Shown: positions 17,413 through 26,691, numbered from the stretch's first letter. The stretch is DNA of 64,000 nt from an uncultured Ruminiclostridium sp. (GCA_910579265.1 CAJTTE010000003.1:124001-188000), one strand, 5' to 3'. The notes: generated from the sequence alone by a model not told the origin. Made by a program: numbers and translations.

Positions 17413-17936
17413 ACGTCCGCTGCCCGCCGTACCCGCGTTATAAACGTGTTTTCCCCGTCCCGTCCTGCCGCTGTTTTATCGGTTTTTGACAACGGCGGTC
17501 TTTTCTTGGGACCCGTCCCCATTAGGAAACGGTACGCGTCCTTCCGTCATATTTTACCGATGACCTGCGTTTCGCCGCTTACTTTGCTTTTGGCGTATCC
17601 TTGCACCGGTTTCGGTCAAATGACCAACACATCGTGCGTTGATTTCCCGTCTTACATCGGCGGACACTCTCTAAGCTTTGCCCTTCCCTCGGCCAAATCC
17701 GCTCGTAAATCCGCGCGGCGCTTCTGTTTGAACAGGTTTTTAAAACCCGCGCGGCGGTACACGCCCGCCGCGGTAAGCGAACCGCCTGTGATCCGATTCA
17801 TATCATGAGCTTGCGGCTTTGTCTGTAAGCCTTCCTCTGTTATTGCTGCGATTTCGGCTTCCTGCTTACGTCCCCGACGGCGGCGGTTGATACGCCTTTT
17901 TTCGTGCCCGCCGTCGGTTCAGACGCACAATACGGC
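17413..17936. other. Gap between tail terminator and sheath genes, no gene supported
   Basis: About 520 GC-richer bases with several overlapping frames on both strands but none with a ribosome binding site or phage-like product. It does not match the repeat families. In related phages an HK97-gp10-like gene lies nearby; no remnant of it could be recognised. Confidence 0.4.
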
Positions 17937-18383
17937 TTATCCGCCGATTTGTGTCCGGCTCCGTGCGGATACTCTGCCGGACATCCCGCCCATAACGGGA
18001 GCCTTGTCCGAAGAGCGATACAAAAACGTATCATAGCTGACGAAAAAGCTCAGTATACCGTTTTCAATATTACTGTTCATCCTTCTGCCCATGAAAAGCT
18101 CTCCCTGCGCGTCGAGCAGTCTGAGACATCCGAAAAGGCGTTCCGCCGTGTTACGGCAGCTCTTTTTTGCCCTGCTCTCTTCTTCTGGAAAAAACATGAT
18201 CCGAAATCTGTTCTCCCTTAAATACCTGTCGCCTAAAAAAAGACGTTCCGAAGGGTTCTCACAGCTTATAAAAAAACAGGGTCTCTCGAGCCCCTGCCTG
18301 ACCTCCTCGTCATACACTCTGTAGCCTTCTCCGAACTCCCTTGTCAACGCCCTTCCGATCGCGTCGGTTAATAAATCCGTCAT
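17937..18383 (-). CDS. Tail terminator / DUF6838-like protein
   Basis: A 148-residue protein from the start at 18383, which has AAGGTGG five bases upstream; an in-frame ATG nine codons earlier is possible. The sequence pattern (GYRVYDEEVRQGLERPCFFI, then GDRYLRENRFRIMFFPEE and SFFVSYDTFLYR) is that of the small protein found just before the sheath in clostridial myoviruses. Its place suggests the tail terminator that caps the tube and joins it to the head. The family name is from memory of the pattern. Confidence 0.78.
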   Translation of the reverse strand: MTDLLTDAIGRALTREFGEGYRVYDEEVRQGLERPCFFISCENPSERLFLGDRYLRENRFRIMFFPEEESRAKKSCRNTAERLFGCLRLLDAQGELFMGRRMNSNIENGILSFFVSYDTFLYRSSDKAPVMGGMSGRVSARSRTQIGG

Positions 18384-18400
18384 AAATTCCACCTTCATAT

Positions 18401-18775
18401 CTAAGCCCATTTTATAAACGGAGAGATCCTTATTTCTCTGTGGGTCGGATAAACCGCCGTTTCTCCGCTGAACGCGTATTCAAAAGTTTTGCCGTGCTGC
18501 TCTACAATTATCTTGGAGCCGTTTCTTATATTCGTATCGGGAGCAACGAACAGCTTCGCCCGCTGGGAGATCTCCGAAACGTCTCCCGTCTGCCGGGCGG
18601 GATAATTGAGCTCGAAGGACAGCTTGCAAGGAATATTTTCCGCCGTCTTTATCTCGCACTGGCGGGTGATCCCGCTGTCCTCGTCCCTTGCGCTCCTGTA
18701 TTCGATAACGGTACAGATCCCGTCATAAGCGGATTCGACGGCGCGGCGCACCCCGTAAATTTCTTTTCTTACCAT
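18401..18775 (-). CDS. Head-tail closure protein (XkdH-like)
   Basis: This is a 124-residue protein with the pattern of the small head-completion protein of clostridial prophages: DGICTVIEYRSARDEDSGI, ENIPCKLSFEL, then KLFVAPDTNIRNGSKIIVEQ and TAVYPTHREI. It lies between the connector and the tail terminator, overlapping the connector stop by 7 nt. It probably closes the portal channel after packaging. The assignment rests on order and pattern. Confidence 0.78.
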   Translation of the reverse strand: MVRKEIYGVRRAVESAYDGICTVIEYRSARDEDSGITRQCEIKTAENIPCKLSFELNYPARQTGDVSEISQRAKLFVAPDTNIRNGSKIIVEQHGKTFEYAFSGETAVYPTHREIRISPFIKWA

Positions 18776-19158
18776 TGTATTCTCCTGTATCGGGAAAACT
18801 GCTCCTCCCCCCGCTCCATAAGTCTGTCCAGAAAAAGCTCAAGCCTCTGCTCATCGGTTCTGCTCCCCTCCCCCACGGCGAAAACCGTGTTAGTATCGCC
18901 AACCTCGATCCGCTTTACCGCCGCGGCCAGGTCGATGCAGCTGATATCATCCGGAAAAAGCGTCTTCTTTGCAAAAAGGAACTCACCCGCCGCCATATCT
19001 GCGGCGGCGTCGGCGAGCTCTTCCGGCACCTCCGACAGCCCGCATCGGTTTAAAATACGTTTTTCCGTCTTACCCTCCGCCCATTTTAAAAGACCTTCGT
19101 CGGATTTCTTAAACAAATACCCGAAGGCTTCAAGTCTTTTCTTAACTTCATCAGACAT
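18769..19158 (-). CDS. Head-tail connector protein
   Basis: A 129-residue, mostly helical protein starting SDEVKKRLEAFGYLFKKSDE. It contains ILNRCGLSEVPEELADAAADM and AAAVKRIEVGDTNTVF, typical of the gp6-like connectors that dock beneath the portal. The ATG at 19158 is preceded by AAGGGGGTGATT; the longer in-frame version adds 27 residues without a family match. It is the first gene after the capsid. Confidence 0.82.
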   Translation of the reverse strand: MSDEVKKRLEAFGYLFKKSDEGLLKWAEGKTEKRILNRCGLSEVPEELADAAADMAAGEFLFAKKTLFPDDISCIDLAAAVKRIEVGDTNTVFAVGEGSRTDEQRLELFLDRLMERGEEQFSRYRRIQW

Positions 19159-19404
19159 AAGATCAATCACCCCCTTAAAATAACGAAACGGCCCCGTATA
19201 CTTTATAAAGCTTCTTCTCGGCGGCTGCCGGGCTCCCACGAAGAGCCGTTGACGCAGCTGAAAAATACGGAAAGCTCCTCCCTGCGCCGTGCTTCCTGTA
19301 ACGGCGAACGAAAACAGCCGTTTTTACCTGTATCCGGGACATTTTACAAAACTCTTCCTCCTTTGCCCGTGCCGTAAGTCCGATAGGATAAAACCTTACC
19401 CTTG

Positions 19405-20499
19405 TTATCCTCTTGAAATTATCCTCGCTATAGCAATGGATTTATGAGGAATTGCCGTGATACCGTCGTTTATTATATTCCAGTTGCCGCCGTCTGCCAG
19501 ATCCTCGTTGGATGCCGATCCCGTCAGATCCGACGGTTTTTCGAAGGATATACCGTCCACGCCGCATATATAACGGTCACGGACATAAAGGGTATCCTCT
19601 CCGCCGTTGGTTCTGGCGTCCCTGCTCATCTCATAGGGAACGGAGTCGCCGATATTGTCAAGTATGATGGCTCCCCTCCCCAGAATATAAGTGGTATATA
19701 TATTGTAGCTGTATCCGTCTCCCTTTCCCTCCGAGCTTTCCGGAACATTGACCGTTTGAACCGGCATACCGTCGTCGACAAGGACCCTGCGCCCGTTCCA
19801 CGAACCCATTGCCAGATCGCGGGTAATTCCGTCCTTATCGGTATAGGTCAGGTATTTTAAAAGCTGAAGATTTTCCAGATTGGTAGCTACCTGACTGTGC
19901 ATGATAACGAGACTGAACACCGACTTGTTATCGCCGCAGGCCTTCTGAACGGCCTTGTTGAGAGTATCCGCGCCTACTAACGCATTCTCCCCCTCCTCGG
20001 CGGAAATATCGAAGGTATGCCTGTCGGAAAATTCCTTAGCCGCCTTGGCATGAACGGACGGACCTGCGGTGTTCATATCGAACACACCCTCCAGTATCGC
20101 CAGAAGCATGCTTTGTCTTACCTCCTGTTTATAATCTCCTATCTGTTGCGCAACGTTATCCATAAAATCCATTCCCGCCGTGATATTTCTGCTGAAGCTC
20201 CGTTCGGTCCAGGAATCCATGCGGGATGCGACCACAAGTCCCTGTTCATAGGTCGTGGTGCCTGAAGATGATACGTCCGTATTACCGTCGTTGTTCTGTG
20301 AAGTCGAGCCGTTTATCCTGCCTGAATAAGGGATTCGGCAATAAAGAGACCCGCCCTGGGCCGAAAGGGCCTTCTTTGCGTTTTCGTTGCCTCCCACCGC
20401 TCCCGAGCCGGCCAGTTCGTTTTTCTTTACGTTGGGTATGCGTTCCACATAAGCTCCGAAAGCCTGAGCATTAAAGCTCTTTGAATCAAATTTTGCCAT
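19405..20499 (-). CDS. Major capsid protein
   Basis: This 364-residue shell subunit starts AKFDSKSFNAQAFGAYVERI, has GSLYCRIPYSGRINGSTSQN, the MDSWTERSFSRNITAGMDFM helix region and the C-terminal YVRDRYICGVDGISFEKPSD. The pattern is that of capsid proteins following a GP20-type scaffold in clostridial myoviruses. An AGGAGAATATTCC site precedes the ATG. It is flanked by gaps of about 245 and 500 bases, the second with an R2 element. Confidence 0.9.
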   Translation of the reverse strand: MAKFDSKSFNAQAFGAYVERIPNVKKNELAGSGAVGGNENAKKALSAQGGSLYCRIPYSGRINGSTSQNNDGNTDVSSSGTTTYEQGLVVASRMDSWTERSFSRNITAGMDFMDNVAQQIGDYKQEVRQSMLLAILEGVFDMNTAGPSVHAKAAKEFSDRHTFDISAEEGENALVGADTLNKAVQKACGDNKSVFSLVIMHSQVATNLENLQLLKYLTYTDKDGITRDLAMGSWNGRRVLVDDGMPVQTVNVPESSEGKGDGYSYNIYTTYILGRGAIILDNIGDSVPYEMSRDARTNGGEDTLYVRDRYICGVDGISFEKPSDLTGSASNEDLADGGNWNIINDGITAIPHKSIAIARIISRG

Positions 20500-20695
20500 G
20501 ATTGGAATATTCTCCTTTTCTTTTTAAATAGGTCTGCCGCGTTATATGACGGCTTGGACGGCCGTAACGTAACGCGCCTTTCCCCTCCGTTTTTCCTGCG
20601 TTGCATATACTGCCGCCCCTGCGCCTTTGACGCATATTATCGTTCTTGTCCCGCTATGGGGGGAATATGACGGGTACTCTAAAGAGTACTTATTT

Positions 20696-20873
20696 TAAGG
20701 CAATACCGAACAATGACCGCCTGACGGCTTTGCGTGCGGCTTGCCTGCATATTTTCCGTCATCTTACACAAATTCTCCTTGAAATACGTCGGTATTTCTT
20801 CGTCGAATTTATGCAAGCTTACGTAAAATCTGACTGCGCGATTCACACGCGATCATTGTGCGGTATTGCCTTT
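20696..20873 (-). repeat. R2 element, copy C
   Basis: About 178-bp copy inverted relative to copy A. It starts AAGGCAATACCGAACAATGA, reads CCGCCTGACGGCTTTGCGTG and ends TCATTGTGCGGTATTGCCTT. It lies between capsid and scaffold genes. Confidence 0.85.
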
Positions 20874-20997
20874 AATTTTTATCGTCCTTCCCCTCTATAC
20901 GGGAAATATGACCGTATACCGGAAAAACGCAATACCGTCATATAAATTCTCTGTTTTCGCCCCTGACATACGGTTTTTGCCCGTGTCATACGCTGCG

Positions 20998-21462
20998 TTA
21001 TCCGTTCATAAGCTCTACCACCTCCGAATAAGTCATATCGGAAAAATCCATTCTTCCGTCCGGAGAAAAGTCTCCCGCCTGTTCGGGCACATATCCTTTA
21101 AAATAAGGCTTCTGATCTCCGAATAAATACGGGTCCGAAGCCTTTAATGCCTCCGCTTTTTCATGAAGGCCCTCTATCGAATCATCCTCTCCCAGCACAA
21201 GTCCCTGAGTTCCTATAATTTTGAGAAGAAGGCGTGCATTTCTTGCGCCTGCCTGTGTGAGCGCTCTTTCGGCGGCATATTCGAGTCTGCATCGACCCAG
21301 CTCTTTTTCGAGATCCTCCTTCTCCCTTCTGAGGCTCTCCGCCGTCTCCTCCGCCTGACGAAGCTTTTCGTAAACGGCGGGGCCGTCTCCTTCGGGGCTC
21401 CCGTTCTCCTCTGTCTGAAACTGATCGATATCCGTTTTTGTAAGCTTTTCCGTAAGATCCAT
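20998..21462 (-). CDS. Capsid scaffold / minor structural protein GP20-like
   Basis: This 154-residue protein has a strongly predicted coiled coil (YEKLRQAEETAESLRREKED...) followed by AERALTQAGARNARLLLKII and ALKASDPYLFGDQ, the hallmark of the phage GP20 minor structural/scaffold family. It would template capsid assembly and be expelled before packaging. It starts 28 nt after the portal stop with GGGAGA before the ATG. The minor head protein (SPP1 gp7/Mu F-like) that commonly lies between portal and scaffold is absent here. Confidence 0.9.
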   Translation of the reverse strand: MDLTEKLTKTDIDQFQTEENGSPEGDGPAVYEKLRQAEETAESLRREKEDLEKELGRCRLEYAAERALTQAGARNARLLLKIIGTQGLVLGEDDSIEGLHEKAEALKASDPYLFGDQKPYFKGYVPEQAGDFSPDGRMDFSDMTYSEVVELMNG

Positions 21463-21489
21463 ATTTTCTCCCTTCCCTTTTGTTTTTGT

Positions 21490-22887
21490 TCATTGACGCT
21501 CCTGCGCCGCGGTCTGATCTTCCTTTGATTTAAGCTGCATTTCTCTTTTTACATCATCGACCCAGGGATGCTGAGCCGCAACCGTTTCACCGGACAGTAT
21601 TTTCAGCGATTTGATGCAGTCGTCGATTACCTCGGATTCGTTAAGCAGCATGTCGCGGTTAAAAATCACCTCTGTCTCCTCGCCAAAAAAGTCTCCCTCC
21701 TTCGTATTGAAAAAAAAGTCCTTAAGAAAACCGAAAATACGTTCGAAGGATACCTGAAGCTCCGCTTCCATTTCGTTTGCGTCCATGTCCATATCGGTGT
21801 AAACGGATCTGATAAACATTTGTCCCGGATTTGAAAACGCACCGCCGAATCTTCTGAGATTTTCCGGATCATATCCCATTCCGTTTTCTATGAGCGCATG
21901 CTTCAGGTGTTCAAGTATTGCCTTGTAGTTTTCCGGATTTACCTTGATCTCCAGCGTTTCAACGCCTCCCTGGGATTCTCCGTCGCACCTTACCTTTACC
22001 GCTCCGAAGGCGGAAAGATTTTTCCGGAATTCGCCGAGACTGGTTCCGTCATAATTTTTTAGCACAAGAATTGTGTTTCTCGGATCCTCCTGCATATTGT
22101 TCTGAAAATCCGAAAGCATGATATTGATCCCGTCCTGAAGAGCCTTTACCCTTTTTATAAGCGGGATTTCCCCGTCATTGTATTTAACTGCGACAAGAGG
22201 TATCTCTCTGCGGTTGTACCCGTAAGCTTCCCCGTCCGCGCCTGTGGTCAGCATATGACAAAATCGGCTGCTCCCTTTGACGCCGCTGCGGTCCGGAACA
22301 AGGCGGCCGTTCTTATCCAGAATATATCTGTTTATTCCGTTGCTTGCGAAAACCTCGACCTTTTCGACGGATTCCGGTCTGCCTCCGTTATAACGGCATA
22401 CCTTATAGACCCTTGCCGCCGCGTCGAGAACCGTGTGAGCGCTGTCTCTCCAGAACGGAAGTATTTCATATGCCGGAAACATTCTGAAGCTTATTCCGTT
22501 TTCGCTGTCCGGACAGGGGTATAGCCAGGATATCCCTCCGTTTAAGGCCGCCTTTTCCGCATTAAGAAGTGTTTTCATAAAATCTCTGTTAAAAACACGT
22601 TTTAAAAGCCGGATATACTTTTCGCCGCCTCCCCGTAATACAAAAGGCTGACCCAGCAGGTAGTCAGCCTTTTGATTGACAAGTCTGTAATACTGATTGT
22701 CCACAATGCGGTTGTCGGGCAGATTATCGGCGGGCTCCAACCCTCCGTTTTCCCCGATAACGGTTCTTTTACGGTACAGTATGTCCTGTTTCCCGTTGTA
22801 ATAAAGCTGCCCCTTGATCTGCATATTCCTTTCCGGACTGTGTTTCCAGCTTTTTATTTCTCTCTCCAAAAATTCGATGTCCGTCAT
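21490..22887 (-). CDS. Portal protein, SPP1 gp6 type
   Basis: This 465-residue portal forms the dodecameric gate for DNA entry. Family features include the N-terminal TDIEFLEREIKSW and QIKGQLYYNGKQDI, the DNRIVDNQYYRLVNQKADYL segment and later NDGEIPLIKRVKALQDGINI with SDFQNNMQEDPRNTILVLKN. The start at 22887 has GGAGG five bases upstream, better than the in-frame start 17 codons earlier. Length is normal. It lies downstream of the large terminase after a 650-base gap with a broken R2 element. Confidence 0.93.
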   Translation of the reverse strand: MTDIEFLEREIKSWKHSPERNMQIKGQLYYNGKQDILYRKRTVIGENGGLEPADNLPDNRIVDNQYYRLVNQKADYLLGQPFVLRGGGEKYIRLLKRVFNRDFMKTLLNAEKAALNGGISWLYPCPDSENGISFRMFPAYEILPFWRDSAHTVLDAAARVYKVCRYNGGRPESVEKVEVFASNGINRYILDKNGRLVPDRSGVKGSSRFCHMLTTGADGEAYGYNRREIPLVAVKYNDGEIPLIKRVKALQDGINIMLSDFQNNMQEDPRNTILVLKNYDGTSLGEFRKNLSAFGAVKVRCDGESQGGVETLEIKVNPENYKAILEHLKHALIENGMGYDPENLRRFGGAFSNPGQMFIRSVYTDMDMDANEMEAELQVSFERIFGFLKDFFFNTKEGDFFGEETEVIFNRDMLLNESEVIDDCIKSLKILSGETVAAQHPWVDDVKREMQLKSKEDQTAAQERQ

Positions 22888-23108
22888 AACATCCTCCGTT
22901 TTAACATATTTCACTATTGCGCCGCCATATCTGCACATCGATCCGAAAAAGCGGCCGGGCGTCGAGCTTTATTTATAGCGTGTTCATATAAACCTCCACA
23001 CTCATTTTTAGGCAAGCTTTGCCGCTTGACGTATTAAGATTTTTGAAATATTACTTTTGCCTTGCAAGCGGCATAACTATGCCCAAAAAACTGCATATTG
23101 ATTTTGAT

Positions 23109-23455
23109 CAACACCGCGCAATGATCGCGTGCGGATTGCGCCGTCGGATTGTTATCACGATATTTGCTTTTTGGCGCATACCTTAAGGCATAGTGCCCCT
23201 TAGGATCATACGGAATAAAAATCAATCGGTGCTTTACATACCCGAACTGCTTTTACATACCGTTTCTGTTTTCTTCGCTTAGGCGCTTACTCTTCTCCGC
23301 TATCTTCGTCCGCGTCATCTTTTTTGCTGAAAATATCCTTTAAAGCCGACTCTGAAATACTGACGTATTTTAAGAAGTATTTGTGCGGGATTACGGAAAA
23401 TATGCAGGCAAAGCGCGCCCAAAGCCCTAAGGCGATCATCGTGCGGCGTTGCCGT
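23109..23455 (+). repeat. R2 element, copy G, split
   Basis: The left part at 23109-23160 (ACACCGCGCAATGATCGCGT) and the right part at 23340-23455 (GAAATACTGACGTATTTTAA, then AGGCGATCATCGTGCGGCGT) match R2 copies. They are separated by about 180 unrelated bases and both ends are decayed, so this is an old copy interrupted by another sequence. Confidence 0.6.
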
Positions 23456-23539
23456 AGCCCCGGTTTTAAAACAACACGCATATCCCTTTTTGCGCGGATT
23501 CCGCGACTGAGCCTGATTTCCCCATGCGCTCCGCTCGTG

Positions 23540-24805
23540 TCAGTCGAAGCTGAACACTCCGCATCGGCATATATCCTCCATACCGTATCTCATAGCGTCC
23601 ATAAGATGATCGAATCCTGCTGCCGGAACGTTTATACGCTTACCCGTGCTTTTATCATTCGCCCATACATAGTTTGATATCTCGGTTATGAAATTGACGC
23701 ATTTCGGATGGATTATAATATGAAAATCCCGTATGCGGTCAATTCCGCCGTTTATGCTTCCCCTTCCCTTTGACGCGCCCCTGATGCGGATGACGCCCAG
23801 CTCTCTGAGCCTGTCTATGCTCTTGGGCTCTGAGGAGTCTGCGGTTATTTTTTCCTTGCCGTAGCCTGACCGTATGATTTCCGCCGCAAGCGCCTCATTG
23901 CCTATACCTTTTTTATACAGCTCGTCAAAAACCCAGAGCGTTTTATTGGCAGTATCGGCAAGACCGCAGAACAAAGCCGTAGGGTCATTCGTATATCCGA
24001 AATCCAGACCGAACACCGACCTTACGGAAGATGACCCCCGGATCTTATCCGTGTCAAAGACCCGTTCCTCCCAATTTTCAAAAACAAGTCCCTCCGATAC
24101 GCCCCATTCTCCAAGTCCCGCGACCTGATAACGGCGCGGATCGCTTACTCTCATATTTTCAAAAAAAAGCCGATCCTTTTCGTCAAGCCATTCGTTGCAG
24201 AAATAATCGGTGGTCATAGCCAGGACCGAATCGTCCTGCCTGTCAAAAAATCTTTTTTTTATCCAGTGTTTTTGATTCCACGGATTGAGCGTAAGCGTTA
24301 GCTGCTTAAAAAGTCCGCTTTCCGTAGGAATAGCGCCCCGTATCGATTCATCCAGCATATTGAAATCGCTTTCGCTGCCTATTTCATATGCCTCCTCGAT
24401 CCATACCCAGCACAGATATCCGTTTTCTGCGGTAATGGAGTTTATCTTGAAGGGATCGTCAAGTCCCCTGAAAAAAATTTTCTGACCCGTAGGCTTATAT
24501 TTCATCTCGAGCGGGCTCTCTTTTATTTCCCACAAAGCCTGCGCCCCAAGCCGTGCCACCGCCCATTTCAATTCGCTGAAGCAGCTGTCCTTGAGCGTCC
24601 GGTAAACCTTTCTCACCACTAAAAGATTTGCTCCTTCATACTTCATCATGTTTACGATAAACCATAGCGCGGATGTTCTGCTCTTCTTCGAAGCGCGGGA
24701 GCCTTTACATACCCGGTATCTCCCCTTCCAGTTCCAGAACCGGCCGTAACCGGAACCGACTATCTCCGGAAGCTCTATACTGTTTTGTATCATGCTGTTA
24801 TTCAT
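23540..24805 (-). CDS. Terminase large subunit (XtmB-like)
   Basis: This 421-residue ATPase/nuclease packages phage DNA. The ATPase part shows VCKGSRASKKS (P-loop-like, near residues 33-43) and CWVWIEEA (Walker B) near 132-139. The nuclease part shows VFGLDFGYTNDPTALF, ITADSSEPKSIDRL and a late HLMDAMRYG, supplying the acidic metal ligands. The start at 24805 follows AGGAG with 8-nt spacing; an earlier in-frame ATG lacks such a site. It belongs to the PBSX/SPP1 terminase group by pattern. Confidence 0.94.
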   Translation of the reverse strand: MNNSMIQNSIELPEIVGSGYGRFWNWKGRYRVCKGSRASKKSRTSALWFIVNMMKYEGANLLVVRKVYRTLKDSCFSELKWAVARLGAQALWEIKESPLEMKYKPTGQKIFFRGLDDPFKINSITAENGYLCWVWIEEAYEIGSESDFNMLDESIRGAIPTESGLFKQLTLTLNPWNQKHWIKKRFFDRQDDSVLAMTTDYFCNEWLDEKDRLFFENMRVSDPRRYQVAGLGEWGVSEGLVFENWEERVFDTDKIRGSSSVRSVFGLDFGYTNDPTALFCGLADTANKTLWVFDELYKKGIGNEALAAEIIRSGYGKEKITADSSEPKSIDRLRELGVIRIRGASKGRGSINGGIDRIRDFHIIIHPKCVNFITEISNYVWANDKSTGKRINVPAAGFDHLMDAMRYGMEDICRCGVFSFD

Positions 24806-24857
24806 ATCGATATATCTCCTGCCGTCGGCTTTTATATACATTTATCCGGTCGTATCT

Positions 24858-24953
24858 GAAAACAAAGCAAGTTTGTACGATTTTGCTGAAAGCATGGCGA
24901 TTTCAAGAAATAAAGCGGAGAAATACGAAGGTATTTCATAGTTATCCCTTTTG
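24858..24953 (+). repeat. R4 element, copy C
   Basis: About 96-bp copy beginning AACAAAGCAAGTTTGTACGA, with GGCGATTTCAAGAAATAAAG and ending GGTATTTCATAGTTATCCC. It separates the two terminase genes. Confidence 0.8.
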
Positions 24954-25082
24954 GTAACCATCGGCCTTCTTTGTCGTACAAAGCATCCTCAGTCATTAGA
25001 AATTATGCGGTTTCCGGCTTTCCGGACGGCTGCCGATCCTATAATGAAAGCGTTTTTGTAAAAAAGCATAATATGCTTCCTG

Positions 25083-25505
25083 TCAATCCGTTATCCTGTC
25101 CTCGCCGAAAATAACTATAGGAAGAGTCCCGTCAAAATCGGATCTGTCCCTGAACATCCCGTACCGCTTCCCGATAAGCTCGGCTGCTCTGATACGGTCC
25201 TTTGCGGGAACGTCGATATTTGCAACCTTCTGTATACCGTCTCCCGCCAGCTTAAGCCTCTGTTCCTTGAATTCTCCCCGCATTACCGAGGTAAGGTATT
25301 CCAGGACCTCCTTTGCGTCCGCCGTTCTCTCGTTGTGCAGCTTTTCGAGCTGCCCTTCGACATATTTTTTCGCGTCCTGCCTGTCAAGTATTTTTCTGCC
25401 GGTGCTGTAAGGCCGCTTCCCCGAATATCCCGCCCTGACGGCGGCGCGGGTAATGTTGCAGTCTAACAGATACTCGTCGCAAAAACGCTTTTGTTTAACG
25501 TTCAT
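25083..25505 (-). CDS. Terminase small subunit (XtmA-like)
   Basis: This 140-residue DNA-recognition subunit starts NVKQKRFCDEYLLDCNITRA followed by AAVRAGYSGKRPYSTG, the helix-turn-helix signature of the terminase_2 family. Its C-terminal half is helical with KDRIRAAELIGKRYGMF. GGGGGTG precedes the ATG. It is the most upstream phage gene visible; 1.4 kb of non-phage sequence follows toward the van cluster with no integrase or regulator. Confidence 0.93.
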   Translation of the reverse strand: MNVKQKRFCDEYLLDCNITRAAVRAGYSGKRPYSTGRKILDRQDAKKYVEGQLEKLHNERTADAKEVLEYLTSVMRGEFKEQRLKLAGDGIQKVANIDVPAKDRIRAAELIGKRYGMFRDRSDFDGTLPIVIFGEDRITD

Positions 25506-25600
25506 AAAAACACCCCCGATAAATTCTGAATTTTCGTTTGCTTTTTATTGAAAGCCCCTTTGATTAAACTGTGCTGCGGATATGCCCCGATCTATGCCTT

Positions 25601-25697
25601 ATACTAATCCCTTTTAATACTATTGGATTAGTGTTTGAGGTGCAATCCATTTTAAAACTGTGGGTATTACGTCAGTTTAAAAAGGGATTGGTATTAA
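25601..25697 (+). repeat. R1 element, copy C
   Basis: 97-bp copy with ends ATACTAATCCCTTTTAATAC and GTTTAAAAAGGGATTGGTAT. It is almost identical to copy A at 829, so the prophage late region is bracketed by R1 copies at its two edges in the same orientation. Confidence 0.85.
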
Positions 25698-25812
25698 ATC
25701 TGCGTCAGCCCCCATCAGCCTTACGACCCGCAGCATACCGTAGAAATTGTGTCAAAGCGTGTTCAATAAACCAAGGCGCGCATTTTTTAAGCAGATTCTG
25801 CCGCATGCTGTG

Positions 25813-25979
25813 TTAAGGCAACACCCCAGCAATGACCGCCTGACGGCTTTGCGTGCGGCTTGCTTGCATATTTTCCGTCATCTTAGAAATACGTCAGTAT
25901 TCCCGCGTCGAATTTATTCAAGCTGACGAAAAATCTGACTGCGCGATTCACACCCGATCATTGTGCGGTATTGCCTTAA
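25813..25979 (-). repeat. R2 element, copy D
   Basis: About 167-bp copy in the inverted orientation with a small internal deletion near CATCTTAGAAATACGTCAG. Ends are AAGGCAACACCCCAGCAATG and ATCATTGTGCGGTATTGCCT. Confidence 0.8.
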
Positions 25980-26145
25980 ATCGTTTTCGTTTCGTCCGTA
26001 ATATAATTTGAAAACAGCGTCAAATGCACGTTTCTCCTGCCTGCCCCTCCCGAAAAAGCCGTCAAAAAAGCGGCGCTTGCGCACCGCTTCCACATATCCG
26101 GGCTTTGTCTTTTAAAAAGCCTTCATAATATTCGTACAATTTTTA

Positions 26146-26303
26146 TTGCTCCGCCAGGTAACTCTTGAAGGATTTGTGCGCCGAAGGGCTGTGGAAAGAC
26201 AAGGAAGAAGACCGCAGGAATATGCGCATATTTCAAGGGCTTCTGACGAAGTATTTAGGCAGCCGGGCAAGCAGAATAATTCAAGAGTTACTTAGGGGAG
26301 CAA
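26146..26303. repeat. R7, single inverted-repeat element
   Basis: About 158 bases bounded by imperfect ~22-bp inverted repeats sharing TTGCTCC and GTAACTCTTGAA on the left with TTCAAGAGTTAC and GGGAGCAA on the right. The interior is GC-balanced with no supported reading frame. It may be another MITE or a structured RNA; no second copy is in this window. Confidence 0.65.
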
Positions 26304-26443
26304 CAGTTCCGTTCTGCCTTAATGAGAAAAACCGGAGATTTTAAGACCCTTTTTTGCGGCCATTGTCTAATGCCGGTTTTAGGACCCGTCTCATATCGGA
26401 CCCGGACTCTGCATATTGTCCTTTTTCTTTTTTTCTCTCCGTC

Positions 26444-26610
26444 TTCTCCATAATATACTATATCATGTTTTCAACTGGCTTTCAATGGCCAAATCATAAA
26501 AAAACAAAAAAATTTTGACCTCCCGTTTTGCCGACAGCCATAAGAAAAAATCCGATACATAACCCGACTAACGATTTTAGATAAATAACCTTTTAGGCTT
26601 CTTTCGGTCT
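26444..26610 (+). promoter_or_regulatory. Conserved control region upstream of vanR (copy 1)
   Basis: A TATACT -10-like box at 26454-26459 is followed ten bases later by two TTTCAA half-sites 11 bp apart (26469 and 26480) within TCAACTGGCTTTCAATGGCC. The segment continues to CTAACGATTTTAGATAAATA. The same block, in the same order, occurs at 29003-29160 upstream of vanW. Half-sites with 11-bp spacing are typical of OmpR/PhoB-class regulators such as VanR; binding by VanR is inferred. Confidence 0.55.
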
Positions 26611-26662
26611 GCCGCTTAAAAAAGGTCTGCGAAAAAATCATAAAATCGTAATACTCCTTCTC

Positions 26663-26691
26663 TTGCCTGTGACTGATGTTTATGATATACT
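26663..26691 (+). promoter_or_regulatory. Sigma-A-type promoter for vanRS
   Basis: TTGCCT, a 17-base spacer and TATACT lie about 190 bases before the vanR start. The good match to consensus suggests basal expression of the two-component system. Confidence 0.6.
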
